Source: Sphingomonas sp. Y57 (GTDB taxonomy: Bacteria; Pseudomonadota; Alphaproteobacteria; Sphingomonadales; Sphingomonadaceae). Taken from it: 64,000 nucleotides of DNA. Positions 9,536-17,411 of this stretch are shown in pieces (the stretch's first letter is position 1; every line of letters starts with the position of its first letter). The DNA lies in contig NZ_LDES01000040.1 in assembly GCF_001015195.1 (NCBI RefSeq), positions 123,353 through 187,352 on the forward strand, in the 5' to 3' direction. Below the pieces are notes generated by a model. It was not told the origin of the DNA. It did not search any database and saw only the letters and a list, made by a program, of their open reading frames with translations. Both the position numbers and the translations under genes were made by a program.

Positions 9536-9946
9536 ATGACTGCGGACCTAACGATCTCGGGACTGGCCGGTGCCGGCGGCGTCGGAGTGGAGACGATCCG
9601 CTATTATCAGCGGCGCGGCTTGCTCGCGGAGCCGCAGAGACCGCGCGGATCGGGTATGGCGGGCGGAATCCGCCGCTATGGCGCGGAAGACGTTCGGCGG
9701 CTGCGCTTCATCCGTTCGGCACAGGCGGCGGGCTTCACCCTGAGCGAAATCGCTGAATTGCTCGCGCTCGATGCAGGGCAGGATCGGGAGCGTGCCCATG
9801 AACTGGCCGAGAGGCGGATCGGGGCGATCGATGCCGAGATCGCGAAGCTGCAGCAAGCGCGTGAAGCGCTCCGCCGGATGGCGGGCGCCTGCGCCTCGAC
9901 ACAGGACGGGCCGTGCCCGATCCTGACTGCCTTCGACGACGGCTGA
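9536..9946 (+). CDS. MerR-family transcriptional regulator
   Basis: 136 residues. The winged helix-turn-helix VGVETIRYYQRRGLL and RRYGAEDVRRLRFIRSAQ is very close to mercury-type MerR, followed by the dimerising helix. Of the three Hg-binding cysteines of MerR, the C-terminal two are matched (GACASTQDGPCPIL, near residues 120-128), but the one at the start of the dimer helix (Cys82 in Tn501 MerR) is replaced in ALDAGQDRERA. The effector may therefore be another metal or thiol reagent. ATG 9536 is preferred over GTG 9530 because AGAGG lies 5-6 nt upstream. The regulator is divergent from the glutaredoxin/MauE gene, its probable target. Confidence 0.85.
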   Translation: MTADLTISGLAGAGGVGVETIRYYQRRGLLAEPQRPRGSGMAGGIRRYGAEDVRRLRFIRSAQAAGFTLSEIAELLALDAGQDRERAHELAERRIGAIDAEIAKLQQAREALRRMAGACASTQDGPCPILTAFDDG

Positions 9947-9960
9947 GACGGACCCTCCTC

Positions 9961-10005
9961 TTGACTCCTTCCCAGGTGAGGAGAGTATAAGAACAAAAGT
10001 AGAAC
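9961..10005 (+). promoter_or_regulatory. SOS promoter with LexA box of imuA-imuB-dnaE2
   Basis: A -35-like TTGACT at 9961-9966 and a -10-like TATAAG at 9986-9991 are followed by GAAC-AAAAGTA-GAAC at 9991-10005, an exact GAAC-N7-GAAC direct repeat, the LexA site of alphaproteobacteria. The box covers the expected transcription start and ends directly before the imuA ATG at 10006. Confidence 0.88.
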
Positions 10006-10803
10006 ATGCGTGAGTCGCCATCCCTCCTGGCCGCTCTTCGCGCGCGTATTGGCGCGATCGAAGGGGCGAGGCCTGCCGAAGGCGCGCTGTTCGCCCTGGG
10101 CGCGGCGGAGCTCGACGCGCAGCTCGGCGGCGGCCTGCCGAAGGGGCGCCTGCACGAATTGTTCGCTGCCGAGGCGGACGATCGGGCGGCGCTGGCTGGC
10201 GCCGCGCTGATGCTGGCGATGCGGGCCGGAGGAGAGGGGGGATCGCCACCGCTGCTCTGGCTGCGGCAGGAAGGCGCGGTAAAGGCTGCGGGCGCGCTCT
10301 ATGGACCGGGGCTCGCCGATCTCGGCTTCGATCCGGGGCGCCTGATCGAGGTCGTCGCGCCGGACGAGCCGGCGCTGCTGCGCGCGGCGGGCGACGCGGT
10401 CCGCTGCCCGCAGGTCGGCGCGCTGCTGATCGAGCCGTGGAAGGCGGCGCGCGGTCTCGACCTGACGGCCAGTCGCCGGCTCGCGGTCGCGGCGGAGAAA
10501 TCCGGGGTGACGGTGCTGCTGCTTCGCGCCGAGGCGGAGCCGGGGCCGAGCGCCGCCTATAGCCGCTGGCGGGTGCGATCGCGCGCGTCGGCGGCACTGG
10601 AAGCGGGAGCGCCGGGCCATCCGGCGATCGGAATAGAATTGCTGCGTCATCGCGGGGGGCTGGATGGCCTGAGCGCGTGGCTGGAGTGGAACCGTGACGA
10701 GCATAGTTTCGAACAGGCGCCGCTATCTGGCGCTGTTCTTCCCCTTCCTGCCGGCCGACCGGCTGGCGCGGGCAGCGCGGCGCCGGAACGGCTTTCCGCC
10801 TGA
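10006..10803 (+). CDS. imuA: ImuA, SOS mutagenesis accessory protein
   Basis: 265 residues of the ImuA family, a RecA/SulA-like protein that works with ImuB and DnaE2 in damage-induced mutagenesis. The family pattern is visible: ALDAQLGGGLPKGRLHELF near residue 40, LLWLRQEG, GLADLGFDPGRLIEV, LRAAGDAVRCPQVGALLIEPW and the SRRLAVAAEKSGVTVLLLR block. The start codon abuts the LexA box, leaving no room for a ribosome-binding site, so translation is probably leaderless or nearly so. The 3' end overlaps imuB by 110 bp. It is the first gene of the SOS cassette. Confidence 0.9.
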   Translation: MRESPSLLAALRARIGAIEGARPAEGALFALGAAELDAQLGGGLPKGRLHELFAAEADDRAALAGAALMLAMRAGGEGGSPPLLWLRQEGAVKAAGALYGPGLADLGFDPGRLIEVVAPDEPALLRAAGDAVRCPQVGALLIEPWKAARGLDLTASRRLAVAAEKSGVTVLLLRAEAEPGPSAAYSRWRVRSRASAALEAGAPGHPAIGIELLRHRGGLDGLSAWLEWNRDEHSFEQAPLSGAVLPLPAGRPAGAGSAAPERLSA

Positions 10804-12238
10804 CGCGCCCTTCGCGCTGGTCGAGAAGCGCAAGGGGGCGATATGCCTCGCCGCGGTCAACCGTGCCGCGCTGGCGCTGGGCATGACCCCGGGCCTCAGC
10901 CTTGCAGACGCCCGGTCGCGCCTGCCCGATCTCGGCATCGCCGATCATGATCCCCGGGCCGATGCCCGCTTCCTCGAACGCATCGCCGACGGTTGCGATC
11001 GCTACACCCCGATGGTCGCGCTCGACCCGCCCGACGGGCTGCTGCTCGACATCAGCGGCTGCGCGCATCTGTTTGGCGGTGAGGCGGCGCTGCGCGACGA
11101 CCTCGCGGCGCGGCTCGGCCGGCTGGGGCTGGAGGTGCTGAGCGCGCTGGCCGGCACGCCCGACGCTGCCCATGCGCTGGCGCGCTATCGCTTAAATCCC
11201 GCCGGAGCGACGCTTGGGGCCTTGCCCGTCGAAGCGCTCGGCCTCGACGGGGAAGAGACGGTCGGGCTGCGCCGGGCGGGGTTCAGGCGGCTCGGCGATC
11301 TCGATGCGCGACCTTCCCGGCTGATCGCGGCGCGCTTCGGCGAGGCGACGCCCGACCGGCTGCGCTGCATCGTGGGCGAGCGCGATGTCCGGATCACTCC
11401 GCGGCGGCCCGAACCCGCGCTGATGCTCGAACGGCGCTTTGCCGAACCGATCGGCCGCACCGAGGGGGCACTCGCCTCGATTGGCGAACTGGTCGGCCAG
11501 GCGGCGCGGCGGATGGAAGAGGCGCATCGCGGCGGCCGCCGGTTCGAGGCGCAGCTCTTCAGAACCGACGGCCTGGTGCGCGCGCTGCGGATCGAGACGG
11601 GGTTGCCGGTACGCGATGCCCGGGTCGTCATGCGGTTGTTCGACGAGCGGCTGGCGGCGCTCGCCGATCCGGTCGATCCCGGCTTCGGCTTCGATCTGGT
11701 GCGCCTGTCGGTGCCGCTGTTCGAGCCGCTCGCACCGCTCCAGCTCCCGCTCGAAGGCGGCGCGCTGGCGGAAGGCGAGCTGGCGCAGTTGCTCGACCGG
11801 CTGTCGACCCGGCTCGGCCGCCACCGGGTGCGGCGGCTGGCTCCATATGACAGTCATGTTCCCGAGCAGGCGGCGTTCGCCTTTCCTGCGATCGAGGGCG
11901 GCCCGGCGGGCGGCTGGCCTGAACCGGAATTCGGCGAGCCCCCGCTACGCCCGACCCATTTGTTCGATCCGCCACAGCCGATCGAGGTGATGGCGGGTGT
12001 CCCCGACGGTCCGCCGAGCCGTTTCCGCTGGCGTCGCGAGCTGCACGAGGTGACGCTGGCCGAGGGGCCGGAGCGGATCGGGGCGCTGTGGTGGCGGCGC
12101 GCCGACAATGCCGGTCTCAGCCGTGACTATTACCGGGTCGAGGACGGCAAGGGGCGGCGCTTCTGGCTGTTCCGGCTGGGCCTCTACGGGCGTGAGGCGG
12201 AAAAGCCCGCCTGGTACATCCACGGCCTGTTCGCATGA
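10694..12238 (+). CDS. imuB: ImuB, Y-family polymerase-like protein
   Basis: 514 residues. The N-terminus RRYLALFFPFLPADRLARA lies where active Y-family polymerases have DMDAFF, so the catalytic acid is missing, as in known ImuB proteins; ImuB is thought to bridge DnaE2 to the beta clamp rather than synthesise DNA. The palm/little-finger region and the C-terminal family segment FWLFRLGLYGREAEKPAWYIH are present. The start is GTG 10694 inside imuA; the conserved RRYLAL motif begins nine residues later. The stop overlaps the dnaE2 start by ATGA. Confidence 0.92.
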   Translation: MTSIVSNRRRYLALFFPFLPADRLARAARRRNGFPPDAPFALVEKRKGAICLAAVNRAALALGMTPGLSLADARSRLPDLGIADHDPRADARFLERIADGCDRYTPMVALDPPDGLLLDISGCAHLFGGEAALRDDLAARLGRLGLEVLSALAGTPDAAHALARYRLNPAGATLGALPVEALGLDGEETVGLRRAGFRRLGDLDARPSRLIAARFGEATPDRLRCIVGERDVRITPRRPEPALMLERRFAEPIGRTEGALASIGELVGQAARRMEEAHRGGRRFEAQLFRTDGLVRALRIETGLPVRDARVVMRLFDERLAALADPVDPGFGFDLVRLSVPLFEPLAPLQLPLEGGALAEGELAQLLDRLSTRLGRHRVRRLAPYDSHVPEQAAFAFPAIEGGPAGGWPEPEFGEPPLRPTHLFDPPQPIEVMAGVPDGPPSRFRWRRELHEVTLAEGPERIGALWWRRADNAGLSRDYYRVEDGKGRRFWLFRLGLYGREAEKPAWYIHGLFA

Positions 12239-15200
12239 GCGTCGAGGCCGTCCCCTTTGCCGAGATGGTCGCGGCGACCAACTACAGCTTCCTGCGCGGT
12301 GCCTCGCCTGCGGAGGACATGGTCATGGCGGCGATGGAGGCGGGCCATGCCGGCATCGGCATCGCCGACCGCAACAGCGTCGCCGGGGTGGTGCGGGCGT
12401 GGGACGCGCTCCGCAAGATACGCGCGGGGGGCGGGGAAACAGGGTTTCCCGAGTTCCCCTTCAAGCTGGCGACCGGCGCGCGGCTGGTCTTCGTCGACGG
12501 GACGCCCGATATCGTCGCCTATCCCGCGACGCGGCGCGGCTGGGGCCGGCTGACCCGGCTGCTGACCACCGGCAACCGCCGCGCGATCAAGGGCGACTGC
12601 ATTCTGTTCCTCGATGATCTGCTCGGCCATCTCGACGACCTGCTGCTGATCGTGATGCCGGGCGGCGAGGGGATGGTACTGGGGGAGGAGGGCGCGCGGC
12701 CGCATCCGACATGGGAGGCTTCCTCCTGGCCGTCGCCCCAGCGAAGGCTGGGCTCCATGTCTCTCGCCACGGTCGATGGCGTTCAGGTGGAGGACGATCC
12801 ATCCCCGGCGGCATCGCGCGCGAGAACAGGCATGGGTCCCAGCTTTCGGCCAAAGGCCGAAATTTATCCTGAACGCCTGCCTTGCAGGCCGCCGAGGGGC
12901 TGGGATGACGCGGTGAAGAGGACGCTTTCCGTCCTCAAACGCGTAGCGCCCGATCGGCTCTGGCTGGGCTTGTCGATGCCCTATTCGGGAAGCGACCGGC
13001 GGCGGATTGCGAAATTGTCTCGGATCGCCGCCGATCTTTCGGTCCCGTCTCTCGCCACCAACGATGTGCTCTACGCCGCGCCCGGCCAGCGGCCGCTCCA
13101 CGACGTCGTCACCTGCATCCGCCTCGGCCTCACGCTCGACGAGGCGGGGACGCGGCTCGCGGCCAATGGCGAACGCCATCTCAAGCCCGGACATGAGATG
13201 GCACGGCTGTTCGCCGATCATCCGCAGGCCGTCGCCGAAAGCGTCGCACTGCTCGACCGGATCGATTTCGACCTCGAGCAATTGAAATATGAATATCCGC
13301 ACGAGCCGGTCCCGGAGGGCTGGACCCCGCAGGGCTGGCTCGAGCATCTGGTCGAGAAAGGCATAGTCTGGCGCTATGGTCCGAATCCCGACAGGAAGGT
13401 GCGCGAACTGGTCGAGACCGAGTTGAAGCTCGTCCGTACCGCGCGCTATGCTTATTATTTCCTGACCGTCCATGACGTGGTCGCTTTTGCGCGCAGCCAG
13501 GAGATTCTCTGTCAGGGGCGGGGGTCGGCGGCCAATTCGGTGATCTGCTACGTCCTCGGCATCACCGAGGTCGATCCGGTCGAAAACAAGCTGCTCTTCT
13601 CGCGCTTCATCTCCGAGGATCGCAACGAGCCGCCCGACATCGATGTCGATTTCGAACATGAGCGGCGCGAGGAGGTGATGCAATATATCTATGAGCGCTA
13701 TGGCCGCCATCGCGCCGGCATCGCCGCCACCGTCATCCATTACCGTCCGCGCAGCGCGGTGCGCGAGATCGCCAAGGTGCTGGGCCTCAGTGAGGATGTC
13801 GCGGCCAAGCTGACTTCGACCATCTGGGGCAGCTATGCCGCGAAGATGGAGGACAAGCGCTTCCACGAGACCGGCTTCGATCCCGGCAATGTAGAGATCG
13901 GCCGCCTCAACATGCTCGTCGGGCAATTGCTGACCTTCCCGCGCCATCTGTCGCAGCATGTCGGCGGCTTCGTGCTGACCGAGGATCGGCTCGACGAAAC
14001 GGTGCCGATCCACAATGCCGCGATGGACGATCGCACCTTCATCGAATGGGACAAGGACGACATCGACGCGCTCGGGTTGATGAAGGTCGATGTGCTCGCG
14101 CTCGGTATGCTGACCTGCATCCGCAAGGCCTTCGCGCTGATCGATACGCATATCGGGAAGCAATATGCATTGGCGACGATTCCGCCCGAACAGCCGGACG
14201 TTTACGACATGCTGTGCCGGGGAGACAGCATCGGCGTCTTTCAGGTCGAAAGCCGTGCCCAGATCAACATGCTGCCGCGGCTGCGGCCGCGAACGCTCTA
14301 CGATCTCGTGGTGCAGGTCGCGATCGTCCGGCCGGGGCCGATCCAGGGTGGCATGGTCCATCCCTATCTCAAACGCCGGAAGGAGGAACGCGAGGGCCGG
14401 CTCGTGATCGATTATCCGGGGCCGAAAGGACCGGACGGCGCGCCTGAACTGGAAGATGTGCTCAGCAAGACGCTGGGCGTTCCGCTGTTCCAGGAACAGG
14501 CGATGAAACTGGCGATCGTCTCGGCCAGGTTCACTGATAGCGAGGCCAACCAGCTGCGCCGCGCGATGGCGACCTTCCGCCATGTCGGTACCATGCCGAC
14601 CTTCGAGAAGAAGATGGTCGAAGGGATGGTCGCGCGCGGCTATCCGCGTGATTTCGCCGAGCGTTGCTTCGCCCAGATCAAGGGTTTCGGCAGCTATGGC
14701 TTTCCCGAAAGCCATGCCCAGTCCTTCGCGTTGCTCGTCTACGCCTCCTCCTATCTCAAGTGCCGCTATCCGGCAGTGTTCGCCTGCGCTTTGCTCAATT
14801 CGCAGCCGATGGGTTTCTACGCCCCCGCGCAGATCGTTCGCGATGCACGCGAACATGGGGTCGAGGTGCGCGCGGTCGATGTCAACCACAGCGGCTGGGA
14901 CAACAGCCTCGAAGGACCGTCTGACCGGCTCGCGCTGCGGATCGGGCTGCGCCAGGTCGAGGGGTTTCGCGAAGCCTGGGCCGAGGCGATGGTCGCGGCA
15001 CGGAATTCAGGGCCTTTCGCTGCCATCGAGGAACTGGCCCGCCGAGCCAAGCTGCCGCGCCGCGCACTGCGCCTGCTCGCCGACGCCGACGCTTTCCGCT
15101 CGCTCGGGCTCGACCGGCGCACCGCCTTGTGGGAGGCGCGCCGCACCCCCGACGGCGAACTGCCGCTGTTCGCCGCGGCGAAGGCGCGCGAACTGGGCGA

Positions 15201-15759
15201 GGAGCCGGACGCGATGCTCCCGACGATGCCGCTGTCCGAGCATGTCGCCGCCGATTATCAGATGACCCGGCTGTCGCTCAAAGGCCATCCGATGCAGTTC
15301 CTGCGCGACGTCTTCCGCCGCGAGGGCGTGCTGAGCTGTGCCGAGGTCGCGCAAGGGCGGAACGGCCGCCGCGCCAAGGTGGCGGGAGTGGTGCTGGTTC
15401 GCCAGCGGCCGGGCGAGGGCAATGCGATCTTCATTACCCTGGAAGACGAGACCGGGATCACCAACGTCCTGCTGTGGGCGCGGACCTTCGAGGTGCAGCG
15501 CCGGCAGGTGATGGCGTCGCGGCTGATGGTGGTAGAGGGCGAGATCCAAAAGAGCCCCGAAGGCGTCGTCCACCTGATGGGCGCGATCGTCCACGACCGC
15601 ACCGCCGAACTCGATCGGCTGTCGGAGGATCACCGCGCCGAGATCGAACTGTCACGGGCCGACGTGTTCGAGCATCCCCAGCCGCCACGTGATCATGTCC
15701 CGCGCGGCAGCCACCCTCGCAATGTCCGCATCCTGCCCAAGTCGCGCGATTTCCATTGA
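12235..15759 (+). CDS. dnaE2: Error-prone DNA polymerase DnaE2 (with in-frame repeat insertion)
   Basis: 1174 residues, longer than usual for DnaE2. It is the alpha-subunit-type polymerase of SOS translesion synthesis. The PHP domain starts at FAEMVAATNYSFLRGASPAE; the polymerase core holds RGSAANSVICYVLGIT and PPDIDVDFEHERREEV with the metal-binding Asp residues, and helix-hairpin-helix and OB-fold parts follow (LMVVEGEIQKSPEGVVHLMG). Between residues ~166 and 226 a low-homology stretch rich in Pro/Arg/Ser is encoded by a palindromic repeat (12731-12910, exactly 60 codons) in the PHP-to-palm region. The frame stays open and the catalytic residues lie outside, so the enzyme may still work. 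Translationally coupled to imuB. Confidence 0.93.
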   Translation: MSVEAVPFAEMVAATNYSFLRGASPAEDMVMAAMEAGHAGIGIADRNSVAGVVRAWDALRKIRAGGGETGFPEFPFKLATGARLVFVDGTPDIVAYPATRRGWGRLTRLLTTGNRRAIKGDCILFLDDLLGHLDDLLLIVMPGGEGMVLGEEGARPHPTWEASSWPSPQRRLGSMSLATVDGVQVEDDPSPAASRARTGMGPSFRPKAEIYPERLPCRPPRGWDDAVKRTLSVLKRVAPDRLWLGLSMPYSGSDRRRIAKLSRIAADLSVPSLATNDVLYAAPGQRPLHDVVTCIRLGLTLDEAGTRLAANGERHLKPGHEMARLFADHPQAVAESVALLDRIDFDLEQLKYEYPHEPVPEGWTPQGWLEHLVEKGIVWRYGPNPDRKVRELVETELKLVRTARYAYYFLTVHDVVAFARSQEILCQGRGSAANSVICYVLGITEVDPVENKLLFSRFISEDRNEPPDIDVDFEHERREEVMQYIYERYGRHRAGIAATVIHYRPRSAVREIAKVLGLSEDVAAKLTSTIWGSYAAKMEDKRFHETGFDPGNVEIGRLNMLVGQLLTFPRHLSQHVGGFVLTEDRLDETVPIHNAAMDDRTFIEWDKDDIDALGLMKVDVLALGMLTCIRKAFALIDTHIGKQYALATIPPEQPDVYDMLCRGDSIGVFQVESRAQINMLPRLRPRTLYDLVVQVAIVRPGPIQGGMVHPYLKRRKEEREGRLVIDYPGPKGPDGAPELEDVLSKTLGVPLFQEQAMKLAIVSARFTDSEANQLRRAMATFRHVGTMPTFEKKMVEGMVARGYPRDFAERCFAQIKGFGSYGFPESHAQSFALLVYASSYLKCRYPAVFACALLNSQPMGFYAPAQIVRDAREHGVEVRAVDVNHSGWDNSLEGPSDRLALRIGLRQVEGFREAWAEAMVAARNSGPFAAIEELARRAKLPRRALRLLADADAFRSLGLDRRTALWEARRTPDGELPLFAAAKARELGEEPDAMLPTMPLSEHVAADYQMTRLSLKGHPMQFLRDVFRREGVLSCAEVAQGRNGRRAKVAGVVLVRQRPGEGNAIFITLEDETGITNVLLWARTFEVQRRQVMASRLMVVEGEIQKSPEGVVHLMGAIVHDRTAELDRLSEDHRAEIELSRADVFEHPQPPRDHVPRGSHPRNVRILPKSRDFH
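12731..12910. repeat. Palindromic interspersed element inside dnaE2
   Basis: 180 bp with nested inverted repeats. The outer arms are CGTCGCCCCAGC (12731-12742) and GCTGGGATGACG (12899-12910), matching at 10 of 12 positions. The inner arms are 12741-12757 and 12833-12849, mostly complementary. A perfect hairpin TTTCGGCC-AAA-GGCCGAAA sits at 12844-12862. Sequences of the type CCCCAGCGAAGGCTGGG...CCCAGCTTTCG...GGGATGACG are, as I recall, frequent intergenic repeats in sphingomonads. The length is a multiple of three and it keeps the dnaE2 frame open. Confidence 0.7.
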
Positions 15760-15783
15760 TGATCGGGATCGACGATGCCTGTC

Positions 15784-16215
15784 TCAGCGCGGCGCGATGC
15801 GCCGGGCCAGGGGCCGCACCGTGGCGCAGGCCGGCGTACCGTCCGCACCGGTCCCGTCGATTGTCGTCTCGATGACGGCATCGCCCTTCATCGCACAATC
15901 CAGCAGCGCATTTTCGATGTCGTGGATGTCGATCTTGATCCGGCGCGACCATGGAGACGCCGGATCGCCGGCCAACTGGCCCACCCGGATATAGATGAAC
16001 CGCCGGACCGGGCCTTCGCGACGCACCTGCTCCCCGAAGAATTTGGGGCCGGGGGCCACGTGGATCGGGACGTCGAAAACGAGCGCTTCACCGCCGATCG
16101 ACGCTTTTGGGTCCAGCGGAAGATCGTCCTTGCCTTGCAGGCTGTGGAGCACACCGATCACGGGCCGCTCGATGACGATCCGCAAAGAGACGCCTGCCTG
16201 ATCCGTCCGGCCCAT
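15784..16215 (-). CDS. DUF5990 family protein
   Basis: 143 residues that match the pattern of DUF5990: an N-terminal beta strand LRIVIERPVIGVLHSLQGK, then LVFDVPIHV, PGPKFFGEQVRREGPVRRFIYI and a WSRRIKIDIHDI segment. Function of the family is unknown. The ATG at 16215 has AGGGA about 9 nt upstream, inside the end of the preceding hydrolase gene; the two genes are 12 bp apart and probably co-transcribed. It is convergent with dnaE2, 24 bp away. Confidence 0.75.
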   Translation of the reverse strand: MGRTDQAGVSLRIVIERPVIGVLHSLQGKDDLPLDPKASIGGEALVFDVPIHVAPGPKFFGEQVRREGPVRRFIYIRVGQLAGDPASPWSRRIKIDIHDIENALLDCAMKGDAVIETTIDGTGADGTPACATVRPLARRIAPR

Positions 16216-16227
16216 GGCGCGATATCC

Positions 16228-17163
16228 CTATTTATTCTCGAAAGAGTCGCCCGGCGGCAGGCCGGCGCGCAGGCCGGTCGGGTTCTGCAGCCATTCCAAC
16301 GCCCGCTTGTCATGGCCGAGCGTCGCGTACCAGAAGGCCAGCGTCGTCGCGATAACCGTGTTGCGGATATGGGGCGTAGGCTCGCCGTTCAGGGTGGTGC
16401 GGAACAACTGGCCCGCGAACATCTCATGGGTGCCGTCTTTCAACACCAGCAGATATTTCTCGCCTGGCGGCATCAGCCGGAAGGGCTGTTGCCGCTGGAG
16501 CGCGGTGATCGGCGTGACGAACGGTACAGCGTCGGCCGTGCCGGTGATCGACAGGAAAGGGATGCGGATCGTCGCGAAGGCGCTCTCGGGCGATCCGGTG
16601 AGTGGCGGCGAGGGGCTGAGGCCGACCGCCGCCCGCACCCGAGGGTCGCTCAGCGGGGGCTCGATCTTGCTTGGGAAGCTCTGCCCCGCGATCGCCTGGA
16701 CGGTCTGGGCGCCGAAGCTGTGGCCGGCGACACCGATCCGATTGAGGTCGATCCGCTGCAGGTCGCACGGCCCCTCCAGCAGGCGTCGGCCGAGCTCGCC
16801 GATCACGAACTGGATGTCGCGCGCGCGGGCCGCGAGTTGCTCGCCATTGAGGGCGGACTTGAATCCCGGCTTGCCGAAGATCGCGCTGTCGCTGCCCTCA
16901 TGCTGGACGTTGACGACAGCGAACCCGCCCTCGGCCCACGCATGCGCCCAGATTGTCCCCGCGTCGAGCGAGCCGCCGAGGCCATGGCTGAACAGGATGA
17001 CGCCGACCTTCTCCCGTCCGGCCGGCATACGGATCCGCACCGGCACCGATCGGCTGCGCGTGGCGTCGAGCCAGACCCCCTCGCACAGGGTGATCGGCGA
17101 TGCCGCATGGGCAGGGGGGGCGACGATCAAGGCGAGCCAGAACAGCCAGCGGAGATAAAGCAT
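16228..17163 (-). CDS. Exported alpha/beta hydrolase (PAF-acetylhydrolase/dienelactone hydrolase-like)
   Basis: 311 residues. A signal peptide is clear (LRWLFWLALIVAPPAHAAS, cut after AHA). The hydrolase core has VGVILFSHGLGGSLD (oxyanion region), the nucleophile elbow AGHSFGAQT near residue 150, an Asp in ITGTADAVPF and a His in LKDGTHEMF, so the Ser-Asp-His triad is complete. Likely a periplasmic esterase; its substrate is unknown. ATG 17163 is chosen because the signal peptide starts there. It is followed by the DUF5990 gene. Confidence 0.82.
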   Translation of the reverse strand: MLYLRWLFWLALIVAPPAHAASPITLCEGVWLDATRSRSVPVRIRMPAGREKVGVILFSHGLGGSLDAGTIWAHAWAEGGFAVVNVQHEGSDSAIFGKPGFKSALNGEQLAARARDIQFVIGELGRRLLEGPCDLQRIDLNRIGVAGHSFGAQTVQAIAGQSFPSKIEPPLSDPRVRAAVGLSPSPPLTGSPESAFATIRIPFLSITGTADAVPFVTPITALQRQQPFRLMPPGEKYLLVLKDGTHEMFAGQLFRTTLNGEPTPHIRNTVIATTLAFWYATLGHDKRALEWLQNPTGLRAGLPPGDSFENK

Positions 17164-17411
17164 GCTATTCCATAGCGGCCCGCGGCGCGGGGGGGAAGTA
17201 GAGCGGGTCGTAACGCAGTGCGACATATTTACAACTATGTCGGAAGAAAGTGCCGTTGCCTGGATTGGGTAGCGTACAGCTTTTCTCGCATATTGCGATG
17301 CAACATGCGGGCTTGTAACAAAAATGTCATTCACGATCAGCACGGGTGACACATCAGCGCGGCAGGTGGCCGCCGTCCGAACTGCTATCGAAGATGCTAA
17401 GGGGTATAGTT

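Noticed and set aside
12184..14889. 901-codon open frame on the strand opposite dnaE2
   Set aside because: It mirrors the dnaE2 codon pattern of GC-rich DNA, shows no domain, and dnaE2 has clear family motifs.
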